A stretch of DNA of 64,000 bases from Adhaeribacter aerolatus (GTDB lineage Bacteria > Bacteroidota > Bacteroidia > Cytophagales > Hymenobacteraceae): contig NZ_BJYS01000003.1 of the NCBI RefSeq assembly GCF_007991635.1, positions 162,808 through 226,807 of the forward strand, given 5' to 3'. The notes beneath the pieces were generated by a model. It had not been told where the DNA came from. It saw only the letters and a list, made by a program, of their open reading frames with translations, and did not search any database. This document shows positions 15,967 through 25,850 of this stretch, one piece after another; position 1 is the stretch's first letter, and every line of letters begins with the position of its first letter. Made by a program: the position numbers and the translations under genes.

Positions 15967-18930
15967 TTAACGGTTGCCGTAATATTTCATAAATGTTTGT
16001 TCTAACTCGGCCGCTTTTTGTTCCAGACCCAGCGCCCGCGCCGACATAACCAATTGCTGCAAAATCATAAAATTGGTTTGCACTTCCCGGTCGAACAAAG
16101 CGCTGTTGGGGTCGTTAGCGTAATAAGCTAAGGCTTTGTTAGCCCGCTTGGCCATTACATCCATTATTTCCAGTGCCTTTTTCCGTTCGCCGACGGCATT
16201 TAGCGGCTCAATAAATTGCGGCGTATAATAATCATACGGAATAGATTTATCGGGCATAACCGTAAAGCAACGCTCCATCACTTGTTTAGCTTTGGCTTTA
16301 TCGCCGGCTTGAAGGTAAGCCGTAGCCAGGCGATAGAATTTATCGCGGGTATTCGGCGGCAATTGGCTCACGTAGCTATCGTCGTAGAAAATAGTAGGGT
16401 CATCCAGGTTGCGCCAGCTAAACTTGTTCATCATGTTGTTATACATAATGTCTTTCTGCACGAAGCCTTCCTCTTCCGGGTCCGGATTTTTTACCGGCAC
16501 AATGCGGTAAGCCAAACCTTCGAGCTGGAAATAAGGTTGCAGGTTCAGGTAATCCGAAGAACTGGTAGTAGTAGAGAAATAAACCGGCCGCTCCCAGTTG
16601 TTTGTAGCCAGAATATCCAGAATTACCAGGTGTTTCTTTTCGATGGCCGATTTTCCAATATTCCAGGCAAGCTGGTTAAGAATTTCGCCCTGCCGATCCT
16701 TTGGCACTGCATTATGCCGGATTACGGCTTCTTTGTCTACCTCCAGCGTAAAAGCTTTGGTCGGGAACGATAAAAATGGTTTGGCATTCTGGGCCGCTAC
16801 TTGCAATACTTCGTGGTTTTCTTTTACCAGTGCCAAATAACGTTTCAGGTCCATGCCGCCTTTTACCTCGGGCCGTTCCACATAAGGCAGATAATCGTTG
16901 GTACCTTGCCGGTAATTTTCTATTTCCATTGAAATAGGCAGCGGCGCCGATTTGTAAGAGCGGCGCTTCATCTGGTCGATGTACCAATCGGTGTTCAGAT
17001 AACTTAATACGGCTACGCGTACGTCGGTCCGGAAACCTTCTACTTCTTGCGCGTACCACAACGGGAAAGTATCATTATCGCCATTGGTAAATATAATAGC
17101 ATTAGGCGCTAAAGAACTTAACAGGTTTTTGGCCGAATCTACCGAATGATAGCGGTCCGAACGATCATGGTCGTCCCAGCCTTGCGCTGCCATTACAATT
17201 GGCACACTTAAACACAGCAAAGTTACTACCGCTGCCCGGGCTACATCGCTCTTAATAAATTTACTTAGCAAATCGGCCAGGGCCAGAACACCCAAGCCAA
17301 TCCAGATAGAAAAGGCAAAGAAAGAACCGGCAAATGTATAATCCCGCTCGCGCGGCTCTACGGGCGGTTGGTTCAGGTACAAAGCAATGGCTAAACCAGT
17401 AAAGAAAAACAACAGGCCCACAATAAAGGCATCCCGCTGGTCTTTCCGGATTTGGTAAATCAGGCCCAGAATACCCAAGGCCAGTGGCAGCATGAAAAAA
17501 TTGTTACGGGCTTTGCTTTCGGCTACCCGTTCGGGTAAGCCCTGGCTCGATTCGGCTGGCCAAAGCACCCCGGCATTTTGCACGTCGCTGTCGCGGCCCA
17601 CAAAATTCCACAGGAAATAACGCCAGTACATGTGGCCCAGTTGGTATTTCATCATGAATGACAAATTCTCGCCCATGGTAGGTTTGCGGCCCTCCTGAAT
17701 GGGTACCCATTTCTGGTATTCCTGAATGTGCATGGGCTGGTTGCTGTAGATACGCGGCAGCAGGCTCATGTCCTTGGGATCGTAAACCGGCTCTACTTTA
17801 TAATCTACAATCTCGTATTTTTCCTTGCCTTTTACATAGCGCGGATCACCTTGTTCCTGGTCAATTACTTCGGCTGTAAACTGCGGACCGTACAACAAAG
17901 GTCGATCGCCGTACTGCTCACGCTTAAGGTAAGAAACAAAGCTTACAATATTTTCCGGGTCGTTTTCGTCGATGGTTGGGTCGTAAGCCGAGCGAATCGG
18001 AATAATCATGTAGGACGAATACCCGATTAATATAAACAGAAAGCTGAGCAAAGCGGTGTTTAAAAAGCGGTTGTTCCGGCGGAAAGAATACCGGAAGCCG
18101 TAAATAATCAGGCCGATAAATAAGGCCAGGAAAATTAAAATACCACTACCAAACGGCAAACCAATATTGTTAATAAAGAACACCTCGAAAGAGCCTGCCA
18201 GCGAAGGCAAACCCGGAATAATACCCCATAATATTATTACAATAATTAAAGAGCTAATCAGGAAAGTATAAATAGTACCCTTACGGTTAGGTTTGGCAGT
18301 TTTACGGTAATAATAAATAAAAGCCAAGGCCGGAATAGCCAATAAGTTTAACAAGTGTACCCCAATCGAAAGGCCCACCATGTAAGCAATTAGAATAAGC
18401 CATTTATCCGAATAAACTTCGTCGGCCTTCCCTTCCCATTTCAGCATGGCCCAGAATACAAAGGCTGAGAAAAAAGCCGACATACCGTACACTTCTGCCT
18501 CTACTGCCGAAAACCAGAAAGAATCGCTGAAAGTAAAAGCCAGGGCACCCACCGTGCCACTGCCCATAATCAATAAAGTTTGGCCAAAAGTTGGCTCCGT
18601 CACCCTACCCACCATCATTTTGCGGGCCATGATAGTAATGGTCCAGAACAGGAACAGTACCGTAAAAGCACTTACCAGACCAGATAAAAAGTTAACCAGA
18701 GGGGCTACCAGCAGTACATTATCGCCGGCAAACATCGAGAAAATACGGGCTACGAGTAAGTAAAAAGGCGCGCCGGGCGGGTGTGGCACTAATAATTTAT
18801 ACGAGCAGGCTATAAATTCACCGGCATCCCAGAAACTGGCAGTGGGTTCGAGGGTAAGTCCGTAAACCGTGGCCGCAATAAGAAAGATAATCCAACCGAT
18901 TATATTGTTAATCCTGCTATAATTACTCAT
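15967..18930 (-). CDS. DUF2723 (TMEM260-like) membrane glycosyltransferase-type protein
   Basis: A 987-residue polytopic membrane protein. The N-terminal 540 residues carry about a dozen helices and the DUF2723 signature, including LEPTASFWDAGEFIACSYKL near residue 27 with the acidic pair expected for the catalytic Asp of GT-C-fold enzymes, then PHPPGAPFYLLVAR. A large exported soluble part follows, with NGDNDTFPLWYAQEVEGFRTDV near 625, and TPR-like helices end the protein. The eukaryotic relative TMEM260 is a protein O-mannosyltransferase (family knowledge). A role in surface-protein O-glycosylation is plausible but inferred. It is preceded on the same strand by a T9SS cargo gene with its own terminator. 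Confidence 0.88.
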   Translation of the reverse strand: MSNYSRINNIIGWIIFLIAATVYGLTLEPTASFWDAGEFIACSYKLLVPHPPGAPFYLLVARIFSMFAGDNVLLVAPLVNFLSGLVSAFTVLFLFWTITIMARKMMVGRVTEPTFGQTLLIMGSGTVGALAFTFSDSFWFSAVEAEVYGMSAFFSAFVFWAMLKWEGKADEVYSDKWLILIAYMVGLSIGVHLLNLLAIPALAFIYYYRKTAKPNRKGTIYTFLISSLIIVIILWGIIPGLPSLAGSFEVFFINNIGLPFGSGILIFLALFIGLIIYGFRYSFRRNNRFLNTALLSFLFILIGYSSYMIIPIRSAYDPTIDENDPENIVSFVSYLKREQYGDRPLLYGPQFTAEVIDQEQGDPRYVKGKEKYEIVDYKVEPVYDPKDMSLLPRIYSNQPMHIQEYQKWVPIQEGRKPTMGENLSFMMKYQLGHMYWRYFLWNFVGRDSDVQNAGVLWPAESSQGLPERVAESKARNNFFMLPLALGILGLIYQIRKDQRDAFIVGLLFFFTGLAIALYLNQPPVEPRERDYTFAGSFFAFSIWIGLGVLALADLLSKFIKSDVARAAVVTLLCLSVPIVMAAQGWDDHDRSDRYHSVDSAKNLLSSLAPNAIIFTNGDNDTFPLWYAQEVEGFRTDVRVAVLSYLNTDWYIDQMKRRSYKSAPLPISMEIENYRQGTNDYLPYVERPEVKGGMDLKRYLALVKENHEVLQVAAQNAKPFLSFPTKAFTLEVDKEAVIRHNAVPKDRQGEILNQLAWNIGKSAIEKKHLVILDILATNNWERPVYFSTTTSSSDYLNLQPYFQLEGLAYRIVPVKNPDPEEEGFVQKDIMYNNMMNKFSWRNLDDPTIFYDDSYVSQLPPNTRDKFYRLATAYLQAGDKAKAKQVMERCFTVMPDKSIPYDYYTPQFIEPLNAVGERKKALEIMDVMAKRANKALAYYANDPNSALFDREVQTNFMILQQLVMSARALGLEQKAAELEQTFMKYYGNR

Positions 18931-19004
18931 AAACTGCTTTAGAAATAATCCCCGAAATTAAGAAAATTACCTCTTATACAAGAAGTGCCCAAAAATTAAT
19001 TAAA

Positions 19005-19036
19005 AAAATAGCCGGCCTTAACGGGCCGGCTATTTT
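19005..19036 (-). terminator. Terminator after the T9SS cargo gene
   Basis: A 13-base perfect stem (19005-19017 with 19024-19036) around TTAACG, with T residues following on the minus strand. It separates the T9SS cargo gene from the DUF2723 gene. Confidence 0.85.
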
Positions 19037-19056
19037 ATATCGCAAAAAAACAGATT

Positions 19057-19641
19057 TTATTGTTGTAACACCAAACGTTTGGTTTCTACCATTTTATCGT
19101 TCACCAGGAGGCTGTAAAAGTAAATACCGGCCGGATAAGACGATAAATCGATCTTAATTTCGGAATTAGCCGCTGACTCCGGCACTTTAATGGTTTTTAC
19201 TACCTGCCCAATGGTGTTGGAAAGCGTAATTTTATAGGCTTCGTTGCTGGTTTGGCCCAACTGAATTTTAATAATACCACGAGTAGGATTTGGGTAAACA
19301 CTTAAAGTGGGTTTGGTTTGCCCCTCGTCTACAGAGGACATTAGATTTACCACATTCAAGCCCAAAGCCGGTTCTTTTGAAGCACTGGCAGTAAAGCTAT
19401 ACGAATACCGTTCCGGCATTTTTAAGGTTTTAGAAAGGCCTTTGTAAAGCGTTGCAAAATCAAAATTAGAAATAAAAGCGGTACTGGTTAAGCAGTTACT
19501 GGCACTGGCAGATGCAACCGCTGTACTTTTAGGAATATATACGCCCTCTCCTTTTAAATCGAAAGCAAGATTAGCGCTATAGCCCGTTATATAAGCAGTC
19601 AGCAAGACCGTTGCCATAAATAATTTAGTAAAAGTTTTCAT
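19057..19641 (-). CDS. Small secreted protein with T9SS type A sorting domain
   Basis: A 194-residue exported protein. It has a signal peptide (residues 1-23), then a mature region of only about 90 residues that is unrelated to any family I recognise and is rich in Ser, Ala and Phe. It ends with a C-terminal T9SS sorting domain: LSVYPNPTRGIIKIQL near residue 117, GQVVKTIKV, then SSYPAGIYFYSLLVND and KRLVLQQ at the end. The domain directs export across the outer membrane by the type IX system. The cargo part is unusually small for this class. It has its own promoter and terminator. Confidence 0.9.
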   Translation of the reverse strand: MKTFTKLFMATVLLTAYITGYSANLAFDLKGEGVYIPKSTAVASASASNCLTSTAFISNFDFATLYKGLSKTLKMPERYSYSFTASASKEPALGLNVVNLMSSVDEGQTKPTLSVYPNPTRGIIKIQLGQTSNEAYKITLSNTIGQVVKTIKVPESAANSEIKIDLSSYPAGIYFYSLLVNDKMVETKRLVLQQ

Positions 19642-19679
19642 ATCATATTTTATCTAAAAATTAGAATCAACAATAATTC

Positions 19680-19699
19680 AGGTGTTCAAATATACACCT
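19680..19699. promoter_or_regulatory. Palindrome over the T9SS cargo promoter
   Basis: AGGTGT at 19680-19685 and ACACCT at 19694-19699 form an inverted repeat with an 8-base spacer. The -7 box (19687-19694) lies between the arms. The position over the promoter is what a repressor operator would occupy; no protein is implicated. Confidence 0.35.
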
Positions 19700-19718
19700 A
19701 TATTTTTAACCAGCCAAA
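19687..19718 (-). promoter_or_regulatory. Promoter of the T9SS cargo gene
   Basis: On the minus strand TTTG (19718-19715), a 20-base spacer, then TATATTTG (19694-19687). This matches the phylum's TANNTTTG -7 element, with a spacer at the long end. Transcription would start near 19680, about 38 bases before the ATG. Confidence 0.5.
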
Positions 19719-19719
19719 A

Positions 19720-20084
19720 ATAAATTAAAGCTAGGATATATTTAAGTTAACCCAATGTGTTATTTATCAACCTTATACAAAATATTAAGATCTGGTAAAC
19801 ACCAAAACCCAGCAGGTTAACAAAATTTAATCTAAAATAATACAAGACAAAAATTCTGCCAGAAATCAGGCGGAGAGTAGAAAATAGCTCAGCTTAAATA
19901 TAGAGAATATACCTGAAACTGCCAAATAAGTTACAGAGAAGATCATTAATACTCAAATATTACAATATTCACATTCAACTACCCGAAATTGCAACAAAAT
20001 CTTTGATATTGGTAGCGGAATAAATTTATCTGTTGCAAATATTTTAATTTATTTTTGTTGTATTTGGGAACAAGCAGTTTACAG
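19720..20084. other. AT-rich intergenic region, no gene seen
   Basis: Together with the promoter region this is about 440 bases between the T9SS cargo gene start and the birA stop. It is strongly AT-rich, with no open frame that looks coded and no terminator or repeat recognised. Confidence 0.6.
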
Positions 20085-20852
20085 TTAGTCCGAATTTTGG
20101 ATAAAAGAAATTTCTTTAAGGTTAAAATATTGAACCTCCTGGCCCACGTGCAGGCACAATCGCCCGGCATCATCTACGCCAATAATGGTCCCCGACACCA
20201 ACTGCCCGCCAACCTGGTAAGTATGCTCTTCCTGGTACCGGTACAAGTTCTGTAAATATTCAAACCGGAGCAGGGCCGCCTTCCCTGCTTTTAGTTGCAA
20301 ATAACGGGCTTCTATAAACTCCAGTAACCGCTCAATTAGGGAGCGCAAATCAAAGGTTTTGCCGGTAATCTGGGCAAAGGAACTCGCTGCGGGGGCCGTA
20401 AACAAATGCTGGTTAATATTTAAACCAATTCCGACGACCGCATGTTGTATTAATTGGCCATAGAGTGAATTCTGAATTAAAATACCTCCAATTTTTTTAT
20501 TTCCGTAATACAAATCGTTGGGCCATTTTAGCTTCAGAAGAGGCGGCAAATACGCCTGGGCAAAATTTAAAACGGCCAGCGAAATACAAATATTAAGGTT
20601 AAACTGGTATTGAGCGGCTAAAAACTGCGGCTTTAAAATGAGCGACAAGGTAATATTTTTGCCGGGCTCGGCTTCCCAGGTATTACCCCGTTGCCCCTGA
20701 CCGTGCGTCTGCCGATCTGTTATAACAACGGTGCCTTCTGTGGCTTCATTTTTGTTGATAAGATTTTGCGCAAAACGGTTAGTGGAGTCGCATTGTGGTA
20801 AATATATTACCTGCTTACCTGTAAATAAGGTATTTGGAGCTATTTTCTGCAA
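20085..20852 (-). CDS. birA: Biotin-[acetyl-CoA-carboxylase] ligase
   Basis: Activates biotin as biotinyl-AMP and attaches it to the carboxyl-carrier protein. The 255-residue protein has only the catalytic and C-terminal SH3-like domains, with no N-terminal DNA-binding domain, so it is an enzyme but not a repressor. The biotin-binding loop appears as THGQGQRGNTW near residue 50, LKWPNDLYY near 108, KIGGILI near 120 and VVGIGLNIN near 136. It is divergent from rsfS with 40 bases between the start codons. Confidence 0.93.
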   Translation of the reverse strand: MQKIAPNTLFTGKQVIYLPQCDSTNRFAQNLINKNEATEGTVVITDRQTHGQGQRGNTWEAEPGKNITLSLILKPQFLAAQYQFNLNICISLAVLNFAQAYLPPLLKLKWPNDLYYGNKKIGGILIQNSLYGQLIQHAVVGIGLNINQHLFTAPAASSFAQITGKTFDLRSLIERLLEFIEARYLQLKAGKAALLRFEYLQNLYRYQEEHTYQVGGQLVSGTIIGVDDAGRLCLHVGQEVQYFNLKEISFIQNSD

Positions 20853-20892
20853 AGAATTTTATAATATTGTAGTTCAAATTTAGTTATATCAA

Positions 20893-21264
20893 ATGAAAAA
20901 AACGAAGATTAAGGAAAATTCGGACATATTGGCAGAGCTGGTCGTAAAAGGAATGCAGGACAAAAAGGCCTCCGATATATGCGTAATTGACCTTAAGTCC
21001 TTAAACAACGCAGTTTCAGATTATTTTGTAATAAGTTCGGCTAACTCCGATACCCAATTAGATGCCATTGCGCGGGCTGTAGAAGAAGAGGTTTTTAAGA
21101 TTACAAACCAAAATCCTTGGCAGAGCGAAGGCCGTACAAACAAAGAATGGATTCTTCTGGATTACGTAGATGTGGTGGTGCATATCTTCCTGAAAGACAA
21201 ACGGGAATTTTATGCCCTCGAAGAACTTTGGGGCGATGCTCCCATCCGGTACATTGAAGAATAA
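20893..21264 (+). CDS. rsfS: Ribosome silencing factor
   Basis: Binds L14 on the 50S subunit and blocks subunit joining when nutrients are low. The 123-residue length and the block KKASDICVIDLKSLNNAVSDYFVISSANS are typical. The C-terminal segment has the EGRTNKEWILLDYVDVVVHIFL core and REFYALEELWGDAP. It is followed 70 bases later by ftsH on the same strand, a common order in Bacteroidota. Confidence 0.95.
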   Translation: MKKTKIKENSDILAELVVKGMQDKKASDICVIDLKSLNNAVSDYFVISSANSDTQLDAIARAVEEEVFKITNQNPWQSEGRTNKEWILLDYVDVVVHIFLKDKREFYALEELWGDAPIRYIEE

Positions 21265-21334
21265 TAAAACTTGTATCTAAATTGAACATTTTGGTTTACC
21301 TGATGTTCTTAAAATTAATTGAATTTTAGAATAG

Positions 21335-23452
21335 ATGACAGATAATAAGACGCCTAAGAAAAAGAAGATAAACATGCCAAACACGCCTCCCCGGCCTACC
21401 ATGCAAATGTGGGTGCTGGCCGCGCTGGTGTTTTTAATATTCGGAATTGCTTATTTTAACCGCAGTAACGCTACCGTACAAATAAACCAGCAGCAGTTTG
21501 AAGACATGGTTCTGAGCCGTGATGTAGAACGGCTGGTAGTGGTAGTGAACAAACGGATTGTAGAAGTTACCCTGAACCCGGCGGCACTGGAAAATGAGAA
21601 GTACCGGAAAATTGTACCCAGCCGGGGCGCTTTTACCCTGGAGCAAGGCCCACACTTCTACCTGCCTATATTTTCCGGCGAAAGCTTTAAAGAAGACTTA
21701 GCCAAACTGCAGGAAAAAGTACCGCAAGACCAGCGTATTGGCTACAGCATAGAAGAAAGAACCGGCTTCTCCGAATTTTTCGTGAACTGGGGCTTTATTT
21801 TGTTAATGCTCTTTGGTTTCTGGTTCCTGATGCGCCGGGTTACAACCGGTGGTGCCGGTGGCCAGATATTTAACATTGGTAAATCGCGGGCCGCTTTATT
21901 CGATGCCGAAAACAAAGTGAAAATTACCTTTAAAGATGTGGCCGGTCTGGAAGAAGCCAAAGAAGAAATCCAGGAGATTGTAGAGTTTCTGAAAAACCCG
22001 AGCAAGTTTACTATTTTGGGAGGAAAAATTCCGAAAGGTGCGTTGCTGGTAGGACCTCCGGGTACCGGCAAAACTTTATTAGCCAAAGCCGTTGCCGGCG
22101 AAGCCGATGTACCATTCTTCTCCCTGTCGGGTTCTGATTTTGTGGAGATGTTTGTGGGAGTTGGTGCTGCGCGGGTACGCGACTTATTTAAACAAGCCAA
22201 AGCCAAAGCACCCTGTATTATCTTTATTGATGAGATTGATGCCATTGGCCGTTCGCGGAGCCGGGGCCAGGTGCCGGGCGGTAACGACGAACGCGAAAAT
22301 ACCCTGAACTCCTTACTAGTAGAAATGGACGGGTTTGCTACCGACTCCGGGGTAATTATTCTGGCAGCCACTAACCGCCCTGATACACTGGATGCGGCCC
22401 TTTTAAGACCAGGACGTTTTGACCGTCAGATAAGCATTGATAAACCAGATATTATTGGACGTACCGAAATATTTAAAGTCCACTTAGGTCCGCTGGCTTT
22501 ATCTGAAGATGTGGATGCCAAGAAATTAGCCGCCCAAACGCCTGGTTTTGCCGGAGCCGAGATAGCCAACGTATGTAACGAAGCAGCCTTGATTGCAGCT
22601 CGCCGCGATAAGAAGAAGGTAGAAATGCAGGACTTCAACGACGCCATCGACCGCGTGATTGGTGGTTTGGAGAAGAAGAACAAAATTATTTCGCCGGAAG
22701 AAAAGAAGATTGTGGCTTACCACGAAGCGGGCCACGCCATTGCGGGCTGGTTCCTGGAGCACTGCGACCCATTGGTTAAGGTAAGTATTGTACCCCGTGG
22801 TATTGCTGCTTTGGGCTACGCCCAATATTTACCAAAAGAGCAGTTTTTGTATACCACCGAGCAGTTAGTAGATGAAATGTGTATGGCCTTAGGTGGCCGT
22901 GCCGCCGAACAAATAATTTTTGGTAAAATATCAACCGGCGCGTTAAGTGATTTGGAGCGTATTACCAAAATGGCTTACAGCATTGTAACCATGTACGGCA
23001 TGAACGATAAGATTGGTAATATTTCTTATTACGACTCTAAAGGTGCAAACGAATATTCTACTACCAAGCCTTACTCGGAAGCTACTGCCCAAACCATCGA
23101 CAACGAGGTTCGCAAAATTATCTCGGATGCTTACGAGCGGACCAAGCAGTTATTGACAGATAAATTAGATAAGCTGGAAATTGTAGCACGGGAATTATTG
23201 CAAAAAGAAATCTTGTTCCAGACTGATTTGGAACGTTTGGTAGGTCCGCGGCCGTTTGCCGCCTTAACTACCTATCAGGCCCATACGGCTGGTACCGATC
23301 GCAGTAAAACCCTGAGCGAAGTAGAGCAGGAAAACCATCCGATTCCGGTTGCCCACGATAACGGCAAACAAAACGGCCAGGAAAAGCAAGTAGAACCAGA
23401 AAAGGAAAGCGAAGGCGCTACGCCCGGCTCTACTTATTCTTTCGATGTTTAA
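21335..23452 (+). CDS. ftsH: ATP-dependent zinc metalloprotease FtsH
   Basis: Membrane-anchored AAA protease that degrades misfolded membrane proteins and short-lived regulators. The 705-residue protein has an N-terminal helix (residues 24-41), a periplasmic domain of about 100 residues and a second helix near 145-165. The AAA domain has Walker A GPPGTGKT (about 238-245), Walker [13 protein letters not shown], and the SRH segment [10 protein letters not shown]. The zinc site HEAGH lies near residue 462. The C-terminal 50 residues are charged and low-complexity. A LUD-domain gene begins 20 bases downstream. Confidence 0.96.
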   Translation: MTDNKTPKKKKINMPNTPPRPTMQMWVLAALVFLIFGIAYFNRSNATVQINQQQFEDMVLSRDVERLVVVVNKRIVEVTLNPAALENEKYRKIVPSRGAFTLEQGPHFYLPIFSGESFKEDLAKLQEKVPQDQRIGYSIEERTGFSEFFVNWGFILLMLFGFWFLMRRVTTGGAGGQIFNIGKSRAALFDAENKVKITFKDVAGLEEAKEEIQEIVEFLKNPSKFTILGGKIPKGALLVGPPGTGKTLLAKAVAGEADVPFFSLSGSDFVEMFVGVGAARVRDLFKQAKAKAPCIIFIDEIDAIGRSRSRGQVPGGNDERENTLNSLLVEMDGFATDSGVIILAATNRPDTLDAALLRPGRFDRQISIDKPDIIGRTEIFKVHLGPLALSEDVDAKKLAAQTPGFAGAEIANVCNEAALIAARRDKKKVEMQDFNDAIDRVIGGLEKKNKIISPEEKKIVAYHEAGHAIAGWFLEHCDPLVKVSIVPRGIAALGYAQYLPKEQFLYTTEQLVDEMCMALGGRAAEQIIFGKISTGALSDLERITKMAYSIVTMYGMNDKIGNISYYDSKGANEYSTTKPYSEATAQTIDNEVRKIISDAYERTKQLLTDKLDKLEIVARELLQKEILFQTDLERLVGPRPFAALTTYQAHTAGTDRSKTLSEVEQENHPIPVAHDNGKQNGQEKQVEPEKESEGATPGSTYSFDV

Positions 23453-23472
23453 TGGCGCTTACCCAATAATTT

Positions 23473-24120
23473 ATGTACGAACCAAGGTCTAAAGATATAA
23501 TTTTAGGCAAAATAAGAGAGGCGCTGGCTAAACCAGCGCCTTTTATGCCTTCTACCCCCGACTTTGCCACTTCGGTGCATCCCCTGCCCGATGAAGATTT
23601 ATCTATAACTTTCGCCACTGTTTTTTTAAGAAACAGCGGCACTTTTATTTACTGCGATTCCGACGAAAATTTCTTCGACCATTTGTATGTTTTTAAAAAA
23701 GAAAAAAATATACAGCACTTGTATGTGTGGGAACCAGAATTAAAAGCCCATTTACAGGCTGGTGGCATTGATTTTAACGAGGACGAAGCTTCTTTTATAA
23801 AAAATGCGGAAGCCAGCCTTACTACCTGCGAAGCGCTGATTGCCCGCACCGGCAGCATTCTGGTGAGTGGCGCCAGCGAAAGCGGCCGCCGCTTAAGCAT
23901 TTACCCGGAAAAACATTTAGTGTTGGCTTATGCTTCCCAATTAGTGCCTGATATTAAGGATGGTCTGGCTTACGTCCGGCAGAAGTATAAAAAATTTCCT
24001 TCCATGTTGTCTTTGGTAAGCGGGCCCAGCCGGACTGCCGATATCGAGAAAACCCTGGTGATGGGTGCCCACGGTCCCAAAGAGTTGGTTTTATTCCTGA
24101 TTGATGATACCATCCATTAG
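23473..24120 (+). CDS. LUD-domain protein (LutC/YkgG-like)
   Basis: A 215-residue protein of the LutC/YkgG family. The C-terminal half carries VSGPSRTADIEKTLVMGAHGPKEL, the family's most conserved block, and ILVSGASESGRRLSIYPEKHLVLA precedes it. In Bacillus LutC works with LutA and LutB in lactate oxidation, but neither partner is in this window. A stand-alone copy directly after ftsH is the arrangement here, so lactate use should not be assumed. Its 3' end overlaps the lpxH start by 17 bases. Confidence 0.88.
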   Translation: MYEPRSKDIILGKIREALAKPAPFMPSTPDFATSVHPLPDEDLSITFATVFLRNSGTFIYCDSDENFFDHLYVFKKEKNIQHLYVWEPELKAHLQAGGIDFNEDEASFIKNAEASLTTCEALIARTGSILVSGASESGRRLSIYPEKHLVLAYASQLVPDIKDGLAYVRQKYKKFPSMLSLVSGPSRTADIEKTLVMGAHGPKELVLFLIDDTIH

Positions 24121-24874
24121 TCAGCTTTTACCCGGTAAAAAAGTATATTTTGCGTCTGATTTTCATTTGGGTGTGCCCGATGCGGCATCGAGTTTAGTCC
24201 GGGAAAAAAAGATTGTTCGCTGGCTCGATACCATTAAACACGATGCCCAAATGGTGTTTTTGGTAGGCGATATTTTTGATTTCTGGTTCGAGTACCGGCA
24301 CGCCATTCCTAAAGGCTTTATCCGGCTGCAAGGCAAATTAGCCGAGTTAAGTGATAGCGGGCTGCCCATCTATTTCTTCACGGGTAACCACGACATGTGG
24401 ATGTTCGATTATTTTACCCAGGAACTAAATATTCCGGTACTGCGCAAGCCAGTTTCTATCCAAATTAACGAAAGTAAATTTTATATCGGCCACGGTGATG
24501 GCTTAGGCCCCAAAGATTACACCTACAAAGTTTTAAAAAAGATATTCGCGAGTAAGCTGGCCCAGTGGCTCTTTGCCCTCGTTCATCCTAATCTGGGTAT
24601 TGGGGTGGCTAATTATTGGTCGCGGAAAAGCCGCATCCGAAACACCAAGGTAGACGAAGTATTTAAACCCGGCGAAGAATGGCTGGTAACGTACTGCACC
24701 GAAATGGAAAAAAGCCATCACCATGATTACTATGTTTTCGGACACCGGCATTTACCCCTGGATTTAGAAATAAATAAGAACAGCCGGTACGTAAATTTAG
24801 GAGAGTGGGTTAATTATTGCTCTTATGCTACGTATGATGGTCAATCGCTTAAGCTCGAATATTTTGAAGCCTGA
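24104..24874 (+). CDS. lpxH: UDP-2,3-diacylglucosamine diphosphatase (LpxH-type)
   Basis: Hydrolyses UDP-2,3-diacylglucosamine to lipid X in lipid A synthesis, at the cytoplasmic face of the inner membrane. Metallophosphoesterase ligands are all visible: ASDFHLG (near residue 17), VGDIFDFWFE, TGNHDMW, IGHGDG and FGHRHLP. The start is the ATG at 24104, overlapping the LUD gene; a TTG one codon earlier is possible but less likely. LpxH and the related LpxG/LpxI are alternatives for this step, and the motif pattern supports LpxH. Confidence 0.9.
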   Translation: MIPSISQLLPGKKVYFASDFHLGVPDAASSLVREKKIVRWLDTIKHDAQMVFLVGDIFDFWFEYRHAIPKGFIRLQGKLAELSDSGLPIYFFTGNHDMWMFDYFTQELNIPVLRKPVSIQINESKFYIGHGDGLGPKDYTYKVLKKIFASKLAQWLFALVHPNLGIGVANYWSRKSRIRNTKVDEVFKPGEEWLVTYCTEMEKSHHHDYYVFGHRHLPLDLEINKNSRYVNLGEWVNYCSYATYDGQSLKLEYFEA

Positions 24875-24890
24875 TATTTCGATTCGGCTG

Positions 24891-25682
24891 ATGCTAACCG
24901 GGCTGCTCTGGTTATTTTTATTAGCCGGCGCAACGGCGCAATCCTTAACTTTCATCCGTTCGGTACCCGTAGACCGGCCCGGGGCTATTTCCCTCGACCG
25001 TTTATCTAATATTTACGTGGCCGATGCGCGAAATATTCTTTACAAATACGACCCAGCAGGTAAGTTAAGCCAAACCTTTTCGCCGCCTACTACCGGCCAG
25101 GTGGCCACTGTAGAAGCCTGGAATACGGTAAAAACTTTATTGTTTTACGATGACCGGCAGCAAATAACCCTGTTGGATCGCTTTCTCACCCCCATTACTG
25201 CTACCCGCCTTTCCGACTTTACCTCTGGCATTATCCGCGCCGCTACGTTGGCTGCCGACGATCGTATCTGGCTCCTGAACGAAAGCGATATTTCCCTTAG
25301 TAAAATAGACATCCGGCATCCCGATGCTGTACTTAAGACCCAACTGAATCAGATTTTAACCGAATCCGCCGGCGACCTTAAATTTATGCGGGAATATCAG
25401 AATAATCTGTATTTGCTCGACCGGCTGTCCGGCGTTTATATTTTCGATAACATGGGCAACTACAAAAAAAAACTACCCTTAACCGGATTAAACTACCTGG
25501 GCTTTAAAGGCAATGAGCTTTATTACATAAAAGAAAACCAGCTCCAGTTTTTACATTTGTATACCCAGCAAACCCGCACCATCAGCTTACCCGCCGGGAA
25601 AAATTATCAAAAGGCTTTAGTTGGCGAAAATTTCTACTATCTTTTTACGCCCGCCGGCTTCGACATCTATTCTCTGAAGTAA
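24891..25682 (+). CDS. Secreted beta-propeller-like protein, unknown function
   Basis: About 263 residues from the ATG at 24891, which gives a normal signal peptide (hydrophobic core LLWLFLLAGATA, cleavage after AQ). Longer starts from 24825 would overlap lpxH and bury the signal peptide, so they are less likely. Repeated segments such as GAISLDRLSNIYVADARNILYKYD and NLYLLDRLSGVYIFDN resemble NHL/WD-type blades. No catalytic motif is seen. It begins 16 bases after lpxH and is probably the last gene of the ftsH cluster. Confidence 0.75.
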   Translation: MLTGLLWLFLLAGATAQSLTFIRSVPVDRPGAISLDRLSNIYVADARNILYKYDPAGKLSQTFSPPTTGQVATVEAWNTVKTLLFYDDRQQITLLDRFLTPITATRLSDFTSGIIRAATLAADDRIWLLNESDISLSKIDIRHPDAVLKTQLNQILTESAGDLKFMREYQNNLYLLDRLSGVYIFDNMGNYKKKLPLTGLNYLGFKGNELYYIKENQLQFLHLYTQQTRTISLPAGKNYQKALVGENFYYLFTPAGFDIYSLK

Positions 25683-25850
25683 GTCATTTTCTCTTTTTCT
25701 GCCAATTTTCTAGTTTACCTGCTTTGGTTTAATGCTGGATCATAACCATTTACCGGATTGTATCCGTTAAAGCTTTTATCTGCTGCTGTTTAGCCCTTCT
25801 CTAAAAGCCACAGCCTGCCATTTTAAACCATTAATAAAACTAAGAAAAAG

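Noticed and set aside
24825..24890. Longer start for the secreted propeller protein
   Set aside because: It would overlap lpxH by about 50 bases and place the signal peptide 22 residues inside the protein.
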